Of a stretch of DNA of 64,000 nt, positions 34,513-43,336 are shown piece by piece. A program made the position numbers and the translations under genes. Every line of letters begins with the position of its first letter. The stretch's first letter is position 1. Under the pieces are notes generated by a model that saw only the letters and a list, made by a program, of their open reading frames with translations, had not been told where the DNA came from and made no database searches. The stretch is from Pseudomonas sp. UBA2684 (GTDB taxonomy: Bacteria; Pseudomonadota; Gammaproteobacteria; Pseudomonadales; Pseudomonadaceae), in contig DELY01000040.1 of NCBI GenBank assembly GCA_002354655.1, positions 1-64,000 on the forward strand, given 5' to 3'.

Positions 34513-34697
34513 GCGGTGGGGGCCTCTGGGGGTGTCTGACTCATGCCCTGGAGCAGGGTTCAGTCTGTGCTGGTGCTTAGAGTGGTTCGCGCGAACCTTG
34601 TTCTGTTTTTGCAGGTCGGAATTCAAGAGCGCCGAACCCGCAGCCGTGGCGACGCATTCGGCAGCCATCGAACGATACGCTAAAGGAAGCGCCTGGC

Positions 34698-34931
34698 ATG
34701 ACTTACAACGGCGATCTTACCGAGCGCGGATTGCCGCCGTTGAGCATGCGCGACAGCAGTTTCCCAGGCGATGAGCACCTGCGCGAGTTACTCGACCGAC
34801 AGAGTACGGCGGCCTTGCTGCCAGAAGTCTTCGACACGCTCGCCAGCGAGGCCAATCTTCTCTAATCGCGGCTGTGGGCCCTGCTGTACGGCGATTGGGT
34901 GGTTTGCACCGTGCATCGCGATGCCCAATAG
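34698..34931 (+). pseudogene. Small gene with an internal TAA stop
   Basis: From ATG 34698 (GGAAG upstream) the frame encodes MTYNGDLTERGLPPL and continues to TAA at 34863-34865 (55 codons). The same frame then runs on with coding-like sequence (SRLWALLYGDWVVCTVHRD) to TAG at 34929-34931. I recognise no family. The continuity suggests a single-base nonsense change in a 77-codon gene, or a gene that truly ends at the TAA. It lies between the subtilase gene (divergent) and a solute-binding protein. Confidence 0.4.
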
Positions 34932-35000
34932 CCGATTGACCATGTCCCTGCGCCCCCGTGGCCGGCTATGCTGCGCGCTGGATGAACGAAAGGTATCGGG

Positions 35001-35723
35001 ATGAAGTGGTTGTGGGGGATAGGGCTGCTCTGGTTCAGCGCATTGGCTGTCGCGGATACGTTGCGCCTGGGCTTCGGCACGCATAAACCGCCTTATATTT
35101 TCGAAGGCGAGGCCCGCGGGCTGGAATACGACATCGTCACCGCTGCGGCCCGCAATGCCGGCTTTACCGTGCAGGTGCATTACATGCCCCTGGAGCGCTT
35201 GCACCTGATGTTGCGCCGTGGCGAGATCGACGGCATTGCCCCGACCAATGAACACAGTGGCATCACCGCGTTTTATTCCAACCCGCATATTTATTACCAG
35301 AATGCCGCAGTGGCGTTGCGCGAGCGTAACTACGACATTCGTACAATCAGCGACCTGGGGCGTTATTCGGTGAGTGCGTTTCAACGCGCGCGTTTTTTGC
35401 TTGGCAGTGAGTTTCAGCAGATGGCCGAGGGTAATCCGCGCTATCGCGAAGAGGCACAGCAAATTGCCCGTAATCGCCTGCTCTATAGCGGCCGGATCGA
35501 TGTGGTGATTGCCGATGTGCGTATCCTGCGTTACTTCAACCGCGAGGTGTACACCCAGGTCGATGTCAGCCAGCCGCTGACCTGGTATCCGCTGTTTGCG
35601 CCGACGCCTTACCAGGTAGGGTTTCGCTTGCAAGCCCAGCGCGACCAGTTCAACCGTGGCCTGACCGCCATCCGCGTGAGCGGCGAATATACGGCCATCG
35701 AGCGTAAATACGCGATCTATTGA
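35001..35723 (+). CDS. Periplasmic solute-binding protein (family 3-like)
   Basis: The 240-residue protein has a signal peptide (MKWLWGIGLLWFSALAVA). The mature protein has the SBP_bac_3 pattern: RLGFGTHKPPYIFEGEARGL, YDIVTAAARNAGF, and LRRGEIDGIAPT. No permease or ATPase gene lies nearby, so it may be an orphan binding protein or a periplasmic sensor-type ligand binder. The ligand is unknown; amino acids are the usual ones for this family. About 155 bases separate it from the PQQ-type gene downstream. Confidence 0.83.
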   Translation: MKWLWGIGLLWFSALAVADTLRLGFGTHKPPYIFEGEARGLEYDIVTAAARNAGFTVQVHYMPLERLHLMLRRGEIDGIAPTNEHSGITAFYSNPHIYYQNAAVALRERNYDIRTISDLGRYSVSAFQRARFLLGSEFQQMAEGNPRYREEAQQIARNRLLYSGRIDVVIADVRILRYFNREVYTQVDVSQPLTWYPLFAPTPYQVGFRLQAQRDQFNRGLTAIRVSGEYTAIERKYAIY

Positions 35724-35878
35724 CGCAGCACATGCCGTGTCGCGGCGTTGCTCCTGACATGTGCGGTAATGCTCGTGGGGCTGAAAGGCCGCCGCTGCTG
35801 TTGCACTATTTGCCCTTCACGTGTTGCCGCAGGCAGTAAACCGTGGCAACTCACATCAGGCAGAAGGAGGAGAACGCT

Positions 35879-37027
35879 ATGGCTCGTATGCGTCTATTAC
35901 CAATTCTGGGCATGGCTGCCGCACTGACGGCAACAACGGCCAGCGCGCAGAGCAGCGAATACCCGAGTGAGCGCGGCCTGCTGCAGGTCACCACGTTGCT
36001 TTCAGGCCTGGAAAACCCCTGGAGCATGGCTTTTCTGCCGGATCAACAAGGTCTGTTGGTGACTGAGCGGCCGGGCCGTTTGCGCTTGGTCAGCCTGCAA
36101 GGCGAACTGTCCGACCCCATCGCCGGTTTGCCGGCGGTGTATGCGAAAAGCCAAGGCGGATTGCTCGATGTGGCGTTGTCGCCGGACTTTGCCAAGGATC
36201 GACTGGTCTACCTGTCCTATGCCGAAGCGGGTGATGGCCAGTACACCGGCACGGCCGTCGGGCGTGGCAAGTTGTCGGCCGATAAGCGCCGGCTAGAAGA
36301 CTTTGCAGTGATCTTCCGGCAGTTGCCAAAACTCTCCAGCGGCGCGCATTTCGGCTCGCGGCTGGTGTTCGATCGCGACGGCTTCCTGTTTATCGCCCTG
36401 GGCGAAAATAACCAGCGCTCGACCTCGCAAGACCTCGACAAGTTACAAGGCAAGGTGGTGCGGGTGCATCCCGATGGCCAGGTGCCGAGCGACAATCCCT
36501 TTGTCGATCAGCCGGGCGCCCGCGCGGAAATTTGGTCCTATGGCCACCGCAATCAGCAGGGCGCGGCGCTCAATCCCTGGACTGGGCAGTTGTGGACGCA
36601 TGAGCATGGGCCACGCGGCGGCGATGAGATCAATATCCCGCAGGCCGGTAAGAACTATGGCTGGCCGCTGGCCACCCACGGCGTCAACTACTCGATGTTG
36701 GCGATCCCGGAAGCTCAGGGGGAAGCGGTCGAAGGCACTGAGCCACCGCACCATGTGTGGGAAAAATCGCCGGCGATCAGTGGCATGGCGTTCTACGACG
36801 CCAAGCGGTTTGCGGCATGGCAGCACAACCTGTTTATCGGCGCGCTGGCTGGGCAGGCGCTGATTCGCCTGGAGTTGGACGGCGACAAGGTGGTGCATGA
36901 AGAGCGCCTGCTGGAAGACCTTAACGCGCGTATCCGTGATGTGCGTCAAGGCCCGGACGGTTACCTGTACGTGCTGACCGATGCCTCGGCAGGGCAGTTG
37001 TTGCGCTTGAACTTGCAGCCGCAATAG
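35879..37027 (+). CDS. PQQ-dependent aldose sugar dehydrogenase-like protein
   Basis: The 382-residue periplasmic protein has a signal peptide (LLPILGMAAALTATTASA). The six-bladed propeller family GSDH/YliI shows as NPWSMAFLPDQQGLLVTERP, then HFGSRLVFDRDGFLFIALG, YGHRNQQGAALNP, and THEHGPRGGDEIN, which holds residues that bind PQQ and calcium in relatives. It oxidises aldose sugars and passes electrons to quinone or a soluble acceptor. A strong ribosome binding site (AGGAGGAG) fixes the start. It converges on the LTA synthase-like gene. Confidence 0.9.
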   Translation: MARMRLLPILGMAAALTATTASAQSSEYPSERGLLQVTTLLSGLENPWSMAFLPDQQGLLVTERPGRLRLVSLQGELSDPIAGLPAVYAKSQGGLLDVALSPDFAKDRLVYLSYAEAGDGQYTGTAVGRGKLSADKRRLEDFAVIFRQLPKLSSGAHFGSRLVFDRDGFLFIALGENNQRSTSQDLDKLQGKVVRVHPDGQVPSDNPFVDQPGARAEIWSYGHRNQQGAALNPWTGQLWTHEHGPRGGDEINIPQAGKNYGWPLATHGVNYSMLAIPEAQGEAVEGTEPPHHVWEKSPAISGMAFYDAKRFAAWQHNLFIGALAGQALIRLELDGDKVVHEERLLEDLNARIRDVRQGPDGYLYVLTDASAGQLLRLNLQPQ

Positions 37028-37048
37028 GCGGCTGTGGTTAGTCGCGAC

Positions 37049-39262
37049 TCAATGGGTCAGGGCGTCATCCTCGTCGCCCTGGGCCGCCAGTAGCTTCGAC
37101 TCAAGCGGTTCGCTGACCACGCTGAAATCACTGATTTCGATGGCGCCTTGGCCTTGGCCGAGTAAGTGGAAGGAGAACGCTTTGCGTGTGTCGAGGTTGT
37201 CGAAAGTAAAGCGCACCTCGATTGGTTGACCGACCTTGAGCAGCGGCAACTCGGGCATCTGCACCACCACGTCGCGGTCGAACTCCTTGGTTTTCAGCTG
37301 CAAGGTGGCGCCCTGTTTGCCCATGCGCACCGCGCGTACCTTCAGGCTGACCGTGGTTTGCGTGCCTTTCGGCAGTTCCAGGTATTGCGCGCCGACCAGG
37401 TTGTCCGCCCAGTCATCGCCGAACGTGGGCTTGAGGATGATTCGTTCGTTGTTGGCGAATTGGTACTGTTGGCCCATCTGGCCGTTGTGCAAGGATTGAT
37501 CGAGCAGCGCTGCCCGTTGGCTGATCAAGCGCGCTGGCTGGCCGGTCATCCGCCCCAGATAGCGTGCGCTGTCGGCAATGAAACCCTGGCTGGCGTAGCG
37601 CCGGCAGACGTGCTGGAAGTCGCACTCGGTGAAGGTGCCTTGACCGTCGTGCTGGCGCAGCAGGCCGTTGGTGTAGGACATGATTTCCCGGCCGCTGGCG
37701 TAGTCGCGCAATAACGAACGCCCGGAGAGGGTGCTTGGGACAGGCAAGGCGAAATAGTCGAGTACCGATGCCGTCAGGTCAACGTGCCCGTAGACCCCGC
37801 TCTTGAGGGCCGGCAACTGGCTTTGTTCGGGTGCCAGGAGCAGGTTGAAGCCCCAGGCCGAGGCCAGGCGAACGTTTTCCAGTCCGTGGGATTCGTCCGA
37901 GGTGACGATGACCAGGGTGTCTTTGAGCGTGCCTTGTTTTTCCAGCCCGCTGAGGAAGTCCGCCACGGCGTCGTCCAGGTAGGCAATCGCGGCCAACTTG
38001 GCGGTGGGGTAACGCGCGAGATAGTCCTGGGGCGCCGAATAGGGCTGATGCGTGCCGACCGTGAGCAGGGTGAGCATCCATGGTTGTTTTTGCCGACGCA
38101 GTTGCTTCACATAGCCCAGGGCACCTTCGAAATAGGCTTTGTCGTCCATGCCCCAGGCAAATTGCAGGTACGGTTTGTTCTTGAACCAGTTACGCCCAAG
38201 GGTTTTGTCGAACCCCATGCGCGGCATGATCTGGTCCTTGGCCATAAACCGCAGGCCGGCCCCTTGCAGGTAGTGGGTGCTAAAGCCGTGATCGCGCAAT
38301 TGCGCGGGTAGGCACTGCTGGCTGCGTTGCGGGTTGTTTAGCAGCTCGATGCCTTTCGGGGTGCTCGAATCGAGCTTGCTGTAATCGCCGCACAGCATGG
38401 CGTACAGGCCGCGAATGGTCTGGTGGCTGTGCAGGACGTAATCAGTTGTGAGCATGCCGCGCTCGGCCCATTCGCTCAGCCGCGGCATCGGCGCTTGCGA
38501 ATAGCTGCTGTGGATAGCCTTGCGGCTGCCCTCGATATAGGCGCCGGGTATGCCTTCCAGGGTAATGATCAGCACGTTGCGCGCTTTGCCGGGCTGCTCC
38601 AGCAGGGGCTTGCCGGTGAGGTCGAGTTGGTTGAGCCCGGCAATGTCCGGTGGCGCGCTCGGCCGGCCGCCGGCCAGCCAGTCTTCCAAGTGCAATTGAG
38701 CCGCGTTGAGGCTTTCGGCCAGCAGTTTGTGTGGCAGGTTGAATTGCAGCCATTGGTCGGCTTCGCTCGGGCTGCGGTATTGATAGGCCGCATGCGCGCT
38801 GAACAGCAGCAGCGATGGCACTAACCAGGCAACGGAGAGCGCACGCTTTGGCTGCGATTTTTGCCGCCAGCGCAGCAGCAGGTAACCGCCCACGGTGATC
38901 GCCAGGGCCAATGCCAGCAGCGGATGGCTCAGGCCGCCACCTTGGGTCGAGTGGCTGACGAACTGGGCGTCGGTCAGATAATGCAAGTCGGCTGGTTCGG
39001 GCATCCGCCCAACGGCGACCACCAATTCGGCGGTACTCAAGGTGAAGACGCACCAGATCACGATCAACGGCACGCTGAGCAGCCAGGCGCGATGGTGTAG
39101 CAGCACCAGTAAAAGGCTGCCGATGGCCAAGTCGGATAGATAGCCGAAAGGATGTGACCAGCCCAACCCATAACGGCTAGCCAGCGGAATCACGATAAAT
39201 AGAAAGCCCAGCGCCAGCAGGACGCTAACGGGGTGCTGCAGCCAATGGCTGAAAGGGCGCAC
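37049..39262 (-). CDS. LTA synthase-like membrane sulfatase/phosphoglycerol transferase
   Basis: The protein has about 737 residues. Four or five membrane helices (about 10-145) precede a large periplasmic sulfatase-fold domain. Catalytic-type segments are visible: metal Glu in ITLEGIPGAY, the nucleophile Thr in SHQTIRGLYAM, and VTSDESHG with Asp/His ligands. Gram-negative relatives make phosphoglycerol-modified glucans (OpgB) or decorate envelope polymers. The start is taken as GTG 39262 because AGGAG lies five bases upstream; ATGs further out lack one. The C-terminal 150 residues are beta-rich and probably a separate module. Confidence 0.85.
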   Translation of the reverse strand: MRPFSHWLQHPVSVLLALGFLFIVIPLASRYGLGWSHPFGYLSDLAIGSLLLVLLHHRAWLLSVPLIVIWCVFTLSTAELVVAVGRMPEPADLHYLTDAQFVSHSTQGGGLSHPLLALALAITVGGYLLLRWRQKSQPKRALSVAWLVPSLLLFSAHAAYQYRSPSEADQWLQFNLPHKLLAESLNAAQLHLEDWLAGGRPSAPPDIAGLNQLDLTGKPLLEQPGKARNVLIITLEGIPGAYIEGSRKAIHSSYSQAPMPRLSEWAERGMLTTDYVLHSHQTIRGLYAMLCGDYSKLDSSTPKGIELLNNPQRSQQCLPAQLRDHGFSTHYLQGAGLRFMAKDQIMPRMGFDKTLGRNWFKNKPYLQFAWGMDDKAYFEGALGYVKQLRRQKQPWMLTLLTVGTHQPYSAPQDYLARYPTAKLAAIAYLDDAVADFLSGLEKQGTLKDTLVIVTSDESHGLENVRLASAWGFNLLLAPEQSQLPALKSGVYGHVDLTASVLDYFALPVPSTLSGRSLLRDYASGREIMSYTNGLLRQHDGQGTFTECDFQHVCRRYASQGFIADSARYLGRMTGQPARLISQRAALLDQSLHNGQMGQQYQFANNERIILKPTFGDDWADNLVGAQYLELPKGTQTTVSLKVRAVRMGKQGATLQLKTKEFDRDVVVQMPELPLLKVGQPIEVRFTFDNLDTRKAFSFHLLGQGQGAIEISDFSVVSEPLESKLLAAQGDEDDALTH

Positions 39263-39502
39263 ACATACTCCTGAGGCAATTGCCATCAATCACCAACGGC
39301 AATGCCGAATCCGCCGCGAAAGGCGACCTGACATGATTCTGAAACATGATTGTGCTAACCGCCAGTGGCGAGAGACGAATTGCCTAAAAAACCCATGGGT
39401 GCCGGGCAGGGGGCATCGTGGGCGAGTCAGGAGGTGGAGCGGAGGGGAAGCCTAGCGCCTTGCTGAAGCAAACAAAGCGCTGCGCGGCCGGGTGACAGTC
39501 GG

Positions 39503-39691
39503 TTATTTCTTACCGATGGTGATTTGCTTGGTGGTGCCGTAAACCTGACCGCTGACGCCCTTGGCGATTTGTTGAATTTCGCCGCCGGCGTTTAAGAAGG
39601 CCGCAATTTGCGCGTCGATCGAGGCGCTAGTTTCTACGGCGGGAGCGGGCTTGGATTTGGTGTTGGATGCTTTTACGCGCATGACGGCCAT
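39503..39691 (-). CDS. Small hypothetical protein
   Basis: The 62-residue protein has a Lys/Ala/Pro-rich first third and a well-ordered second half (IDAQIAAFLNAGGEIQQIAK, then GVSGQ and a Lys-rich end). The pattern of a short helix followed by GG and SGQ recurs in small Pseudomonas proteins of unknown function, some of them DNA- or RNA-polymerase-associated; that link is only a suspicion. It has an AT-rich upstream region with TACAAT and a weak ribosome binding site. Confidence 0.55.
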   Translation of the reverse strand: MAVMRVKASNTKSKPAPAVETSASIDAQIAAFLNAGGEIQQIAKGVSGQVYGTTKQITIGKK

Positions 39692-40014
39692 TAACCTATT
39701 TAAAAATTAATTTGGCCGTGCATTGTACCGGAAAGGCTTGACAATTGCTTGATAAATAACGCTTGGCATCTAGTTGTAGGCGTTTTAAACCGCTAGATAA
39801 TCGGCCGGCCGGGGTGGCTGTTGCCGAGTAAGCCATTGTTTCGTCAGGCTTCAAGGCGTGTGCGGCCGTACATCGGCTGGCGTGGGTGATGCCTTTCCGC
39901 TGGTCGGGATCGCTGCTGGTTCCGCCAGCGTGGTGCTGCTACGGGCGCATTGCCGCCGAGAAACCGGGCGTCAACTCGGGTAGAATGCCAGCCTCGAAAT
40001 GAGGGTAGGGCACC
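39692..40014. promoter_or_regulatory. Divergent upstream region of the 62-residue gene and cvfB
   Basis: This stretch is AT-rich beside the small gene (39692-39760) and otherwise GC-rich. It ends with GAGGGTAGGG before the cvfB start. There is no supported gene; a frame at 39844-40059 on the minus strand has no family features. Confidence 0.35.
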
Positions 40015-40857
40015 ATGGCTGTAATTGGACGAATGAATTGTTTGCAGGTTGTGAAACACACCGACTTTGGCCTGTATTTGGATGGCGGCGCAGATGGCGA
40101 AATATTATTGCCCAAGCGTTATATCCCCAGCGATACGCCAAGCGAGGTGGAAGACTGGCTGAATGTATTCATTTATCTGGACAGCGAAGACAAATTAATT
40201 GCCACCACGGAAAAACCGAAAGTGCAGGTGGGTGAATTCGCCAGTTTGAAAGTGGTAGATATCAACCGTGTCGGTTTATTCCTCAACTGGGGGCTGCCAA
40301 AAGATTTGTTATTGCCGCATTCGGAAGAAAAGCGGCCATTACAAATTGGCGATTACTGCGTTGTGCATGTCTTCCTCGACAAACGCAGCAAGCGCATTAC
40401 TGCCACAGCCCGGCTCGATCGTTACCTGGACAACGTACCGCCCACCTACCAGGCTGGCCAGGAAGTCGACCTGTTGGTGGCCGAGTCTACCGACATGGGG
40501 TTCAAGGCGATTATCAATGGCCGACACTGGGGCCTGATCCATAAGAACGAATTGTTCAAGTTTCTGCGCAGCGGTATGCAGGAGAAGGGCTTCATCAAGG
40601 AAGTACGCGCCGACGGCAAAATCAGCTTGAGCTTGCAGCCTGTGGGGCAGGAAGCCGCGAGCAGCCTGGGCGAGCAGATTCTGACCAAGTTGCGTGAAAG
40701 CGATGGCGTCCTGCACCTCAACGATAAAAGCTCGCCGGAAGCGATCAGCGCATTGTTTCGCGTCAGCAAAGGCAACTTCAAGAAAGCCATCGGCGGGTTG
40801 TACAAACAAGGACGGATTGTGATCCACGAGGATCGCATCGAACTGGCCGGAAAATAA
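40015..40857 (+). CDS. cvfB: CvfB-family S1-like RNA-binding protein
   Basis: The 280-residue cytoplasmic protein is built from S1-like OB-fold repeats followed by a winged helix, as in CvfB. Visible segments are VVKHTDFGLYLDGGADGEIL (first S1), VVDINRVGLFLNWGLPKDLL (second) and the C-terminal wHTH ALFRVSKGNFKKAIGGLYKQ. CvfB regulates virulence genes in Staphylococcus by binding RNA; in Gram-negatives its role is not well known. Codon use is noticeably more AT-rich in its first half than in its second, which is unusual for this region. Confidence 0.85.
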   Translation: MAVIGRMNCLQVVKHTDFGLYLDGGADGEILLPKRYIPSDTPSEVEDWLNVFIYLDSEDKLIATTEKPKVQVGEFASLKVVDINRVGLFLNWGLPKDLLLPHSEEKRPLQIGDYCVVHVFLDKRSKRITATARLDRYLDNVPPTYQAGQEVDLLVAESTDMGFKAIINGRHWGLIHKNELFKFLRSGMQEKGFIKEVRADGKISLSLQPVGQEAASSLGEQILTKLRESDGVLHLNDKSSPEAISALFRVSKGNFKKAIGGLYKQGRIVIHEDRIELAGK

Positions 40858-40989
40858 CCCGCATACCCTCGCCACGCGGCGTACCAGAGATCTGCATGCG
40901 CCTGTTGAGGCGCAGCACGTAGCACCCGTTCAGGTATCAAAAGGCGCTTGAGCAGGTGCACGCTCCATTGAATAATGCGCAGGCATTTC

Positions 40990-41065
40990 GCCGTTGTAGC
41001 TCAGATGGTAGAGCACGTCATTCGTAATGATGGGGTCGGGGGTTCGATTCCTCTCAACGGCACCA
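40990..41065 (+). tRNA. tRNA-Thr (anticodon CGT)
   Basis: The 76-base cloverleaf has acceptor arms GCCGTTG and CAACGGC, an encoded CCA end, a D-arm with AGCTCAGATGGTAGAGC, an anticodon loop TTCGTAA giving CGT, and a T-arm with GGTTCGATTCC. It reads ACG codons. No second tRNA or integrase lies beside it. Confidence 0.97.
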
Positions 41066-41178
41066 ATTCTCTTCTACGTCGATTCTCGACGGCACCGCTT
41101 GTCCGGGTGATTGAACCGTCATGCCACGCTCATTGCCTGAATTAGCAGGTTTCCCATCGGTGCAGAACAGAGGTCGAT

Positions 41179-41526
41179 ATGACGAAATTTGCATGCAGCG
41201 TTGCGCTATTGGGCCTGTTGTCGGCTTTGCAGGCATGGGCGGCTGAGCCGCAGGCCGCGCCTCCGACGATTCGCCTGATTCCCCAAGCCTATGTCAGCCC
41301 GGGAGCCAGTGGCAGCATTGGTACTTCCCAGCGCTATGAGCGTCATGACCTGTATGGCGGGCAACGGCTGCCAGATCATCTCGGCTCGACGCGCGAGCAA
41401 AGCCAGTACGGCAGTCAGTCGCTGGAAACCCGTGGTGGCATTCGCCAAAGCATCGAATACCCCGGCGGCTATGAAGTCCAGCAGTCGCCAGGGCAGGGCA
41501 GTTATCGGCGTGAGAGCACTCGCTGA
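41179..41526 (+). CDS. Secreted hypothetical protein
   Basis: The 115-residue protein has a signal peptide (KFACSVALLGLLSALQAWA). The mature part is rich in Gln, Ser, Gly and Tyr and low in hydrophobics, so probably disordered or surface-exposed. Segments such as SIGTSQRYERHDLYGGQR and QSPGQGSYRRE have no family that I recognise. It stands alone between tRNA-Thr and the ABA4-like gene. Confidence 0.6.
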   Translation: MTKFACSVALLGLLSALQAWAAEPQAAPPTIRLIPQAYVSPGASGSIGTSQRYERHDLYGGQRLPDHLGSTREQSQYGSQSLETRGGIRQSIEYPGGYEVQQSPGQGSYRRESTR

Positions 41527-41569
41527 TTCTCCGGTAAACCGTTGCTGGTGTTCTGCACCGCCGGTTGGC

Positions 41570-42007
41570 TCACATGCCCGGGCCAAGCCACCAGCGCAGT
41601 GCAAGAAACGCCAACAGACCCAATGGGCCGAACATCAGTGTCAGCACGTAGCAAGGCAGCAGTGCCCAATGGCTGATGCCGGCCAGGGCACCCTCGTCGC
41701 GGATATACAAACCGACCATCAAATCGAATGCCAGGATGTGCACCCAGGCAGCCAGCGCCGCGGTGGGTTGGCGCAGCAGGGCGAGGACGCCGCCGAGGCT
41801 GAAAAACCCGGGTTTGCCGCTGCCAGGTTCTGGCCGTTGGCGTATGGCCGCGCCTAGCAACCAGGTGTAAATCAGCGCTAGCAGCAGGACCGACAGGCCC
41901 AGCACCAGTTCGTCGGTCCATTGCCAGTGCGGCAGGCAGACCAATAGCAGCCAGCCGCCCAGCGCCACCAGTGAGGCCAGTTTGAACAGCGGTTTCAGCA
42001 GTGCCAT
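41570..42007 (-). CDS. ABA4-like (DUF4281) membrane protein
   Basis: The 145-residue protein has four hydrophobic segments. The family block AAWVHILAFDLMVGLYIRDE (about 86-105) is characteristic of ABA4-like proteins; the plant namesake takes part in neoxanthin formation, and bacterial members have no assigned role. Its ribosome binding site (GAGG) lies inside the 3' arm of a 14-bp perfect hairpin directly upstream, which may control translation. It follows msrA on the same strand after about 120 bases. Confidence 0.75.
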   Translation of the reverse strand: MALLKPLFKLASLVALGGWLLLVCLPHWQWTDELVLGLSVLLLALIYTWLLGAAIRQRPEPGSGKPGFFSLGGVLALLRQPTAALAAWVHILAFDLMVGLYIRDEGALAGISHWALLPCYVLTLMFGPLGLLAFLALRWWLGPGM

Positions 42008-42009
42008 GA

Positions 42010-42042
42010 CTAACCTCGCAGCAGAGTGTGCTGCGAGGTTAG
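42010..42042 (-). promoter_or_regulatory. 14-bp perfect hairpin covering the ribosome binding site of the ABA4-like gene
   Basis: On the plus strand the arms are CTAACCTCGCAGCA (42010-42023) and TGCTGCGAGGTTAG (42029-42042) around a five-base loop. In the minus-strand transcript the GAGG of the ribosome binding site falls in the last arm, two bases before the start codon at 42007. Confidence 0.7.
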
Positions 42043-42128
42043 CGGATGTTGATGTGCCCGGCTGGCCTTAGCCGGGCGCTGAATGCCGCGGCATCAGCCA
42101 GCGTGAGCCTGGCGTTGCGGCGAATGGC

Positions 42129-42809
42129 TCAGCCCTGTTTACCCCACAGTTGCTCCAGCCGGTCGTCTCGACCGCAACCGTTGCGGTAGTAGCTGTAGCG
42201 CAGCGGATTTTTCTGGTAGTAGTCCTGATGGTATTCCTCGGCCGGGTAAAACGTGGTGCCCGGCAGTATCTCGGTGACAATCGCTTGCTTGAGGCGCCCA
42301 GACGCCTGCAGGGCATCCCGGGAGGCTTCGGCCAGGGCCTTTTCTTCGGGCGTACTGTAGAAAATCGCGCTGCGGTATTGCGGGCCACGGTCGCAGAATT
42401 GCGCGTTTGGCGTCACCGGATCGATGGTCGGCCAAAAGGCTTCCAGCAACGTGGCGTAGTTGGTCTTGCTGGGATCGTAGTTGACCAGCACTGCTTCGAT
42501 ATGCCCGCTGGTACCCGCCGACACTTGTTCATAACTGGGGTTCGCCAAGCTGCCGCCGATGTAGCCGGAGGTGGTGGCGATCACGCCCGGCACTTTGTCG
42601 AAATCCGACTCGGTGCACCAGAAACACCCACCGGCAAACACCGCGACGCCTTGCTCGCCCGGGGCGAGGTTTGTCGGGGTGGCGGGCGGCGTGGATGGAG
42701 CCGCTGGGGTTTCCGCCGAAGTCGGCTTGCACGCCGTCAATAGCAGGGCGCAGAGCAGCGTTGCCGTAAGCGATACGCGGTTTGGCCTGGAACGCAGGAC
42801 GGTCGTCAT
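42129..42809 (-). CDS. msrA: Lipoprotein/periplasmic peptide-methionine (S)-S-oxide reductase
   Basis: The product is about 226 residues. It has an N-terminal signal with lipobox-like LLTAC, a Thr/Pro/Ala linker, then the MsrA domain with GCFWC holding the catalytic Cys (VFAGGCFWCTESDFDKV), then YEQVSAGTSGHIEAV and AEEYHQDYYQKNP. It reduces the S form of oxidised methionine in envelope proteins. The start ATG 42809 has GAGGAG upstream and lies two bases from the msrB stop, so the two are one operon covering both sulfoxide forms. Confidence 0.95.
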   Translation of the reverse strand: MTTVLRSRPNRVSLTATLLCALLLTACKPTSAETPAAPSTPPATPTNLAPGEQGVAVFAGGCFWCTESDFDKVPGVIATTSGYIGGSLANPSYEQVSAGTSGHIEAVLVNYDPSKTNYATLLEAFWPTIDPVTPNAQFCDRGPQYRSAIFYSTPEEKALAEASRDALQASGRLKQAIVTEILPGTTFYPAEEYHQDYYQKNPLRYSYYRNGCGRDDRLEQLWGKQG

Positions 42810-42811
42810 CG

Positions 42812-43336
42812 TCAACTCCTCAGTGCGGGCAAGGGTTCGCCCTGGGCAATGAAACGCAGGGCTACACCGTTATTGCACCAGCGCTCGCCGCGCGGTGCTG
42901 GACCATCGTCGAACAGATGGCCTTGGTGCCCACCACAGCGCGCGCAATGGTATTCCGTGCGCGGGAAGAACAGCTTGAAGTCGCGCTTGATGCCCGTATG
43001 GCCGTCTATCGACTGAGTGAAGCTTGGCCAGCCGGTACCGCTTTCGTACTTGTGTTGGCTGTCGAACAGCGGCAAATAGCAGGCGGCGCAGAGGTAGGTG
43101 CCGGCGCGTTTCTCCTGGTTCAACGGGCTGCTGCCTGGGCGTTCGGTGTCTTCTTCGAACAGCACCGCATAGGCTTCGGGGGACAGTTGTTCACGCCAGG
43201 CCGCGTGCGGCTTTTGCAGCGGCACAACGGCCGCTGCGCTGCCGGACGATGCGGCATGGCTGCGGCTGGCGTAGCCGCCAAGCACTGGTAAGACTGGCAG
43301 CAAGGCGAGGCCTTGGAGTAGGGAGCGTCGTTTCAT
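42812..43336 (-). CDS. msrB: Exported peptide-methionine (R)-S-oxide reductase
   Basis: The 174-residue protein has a twin-arginine-like leader (MKRRSLLQGLALLPVLPVLG). The MsrB domain has two zinc CxxC pairs (LCAACYL and HCARCGG), GTGWPSF, and the catalytic Cys in GERWCNNGVALRF. It reduces the R form of methionine sulfoxide. It is the first gene of the pair with msrA and acts in the same compartment. Confidence 0.95.
   Translation of the reverse strand: MKRRSLLQGLALLPVLPVLGGYASRSHAASSGSAAAVVPLQKPHAAWREQLSPEAYAVLFEEDTERPGSSPLNQEKRAGTYLCAACYLPLFDSQHKYESGTGWPSFTQSIDGHTGIKRDFKLFFPRTEYHCARCGGHQGHLFDDGPAPRGERWCNNGVALRFIAQGEPLPALRS

Noticed and set aside
40990-41065. tRNA-Thr as an insertion site for a mobile element
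   Set aside because: There is no integrase, no 3' end repeat and no change in composition beside it.
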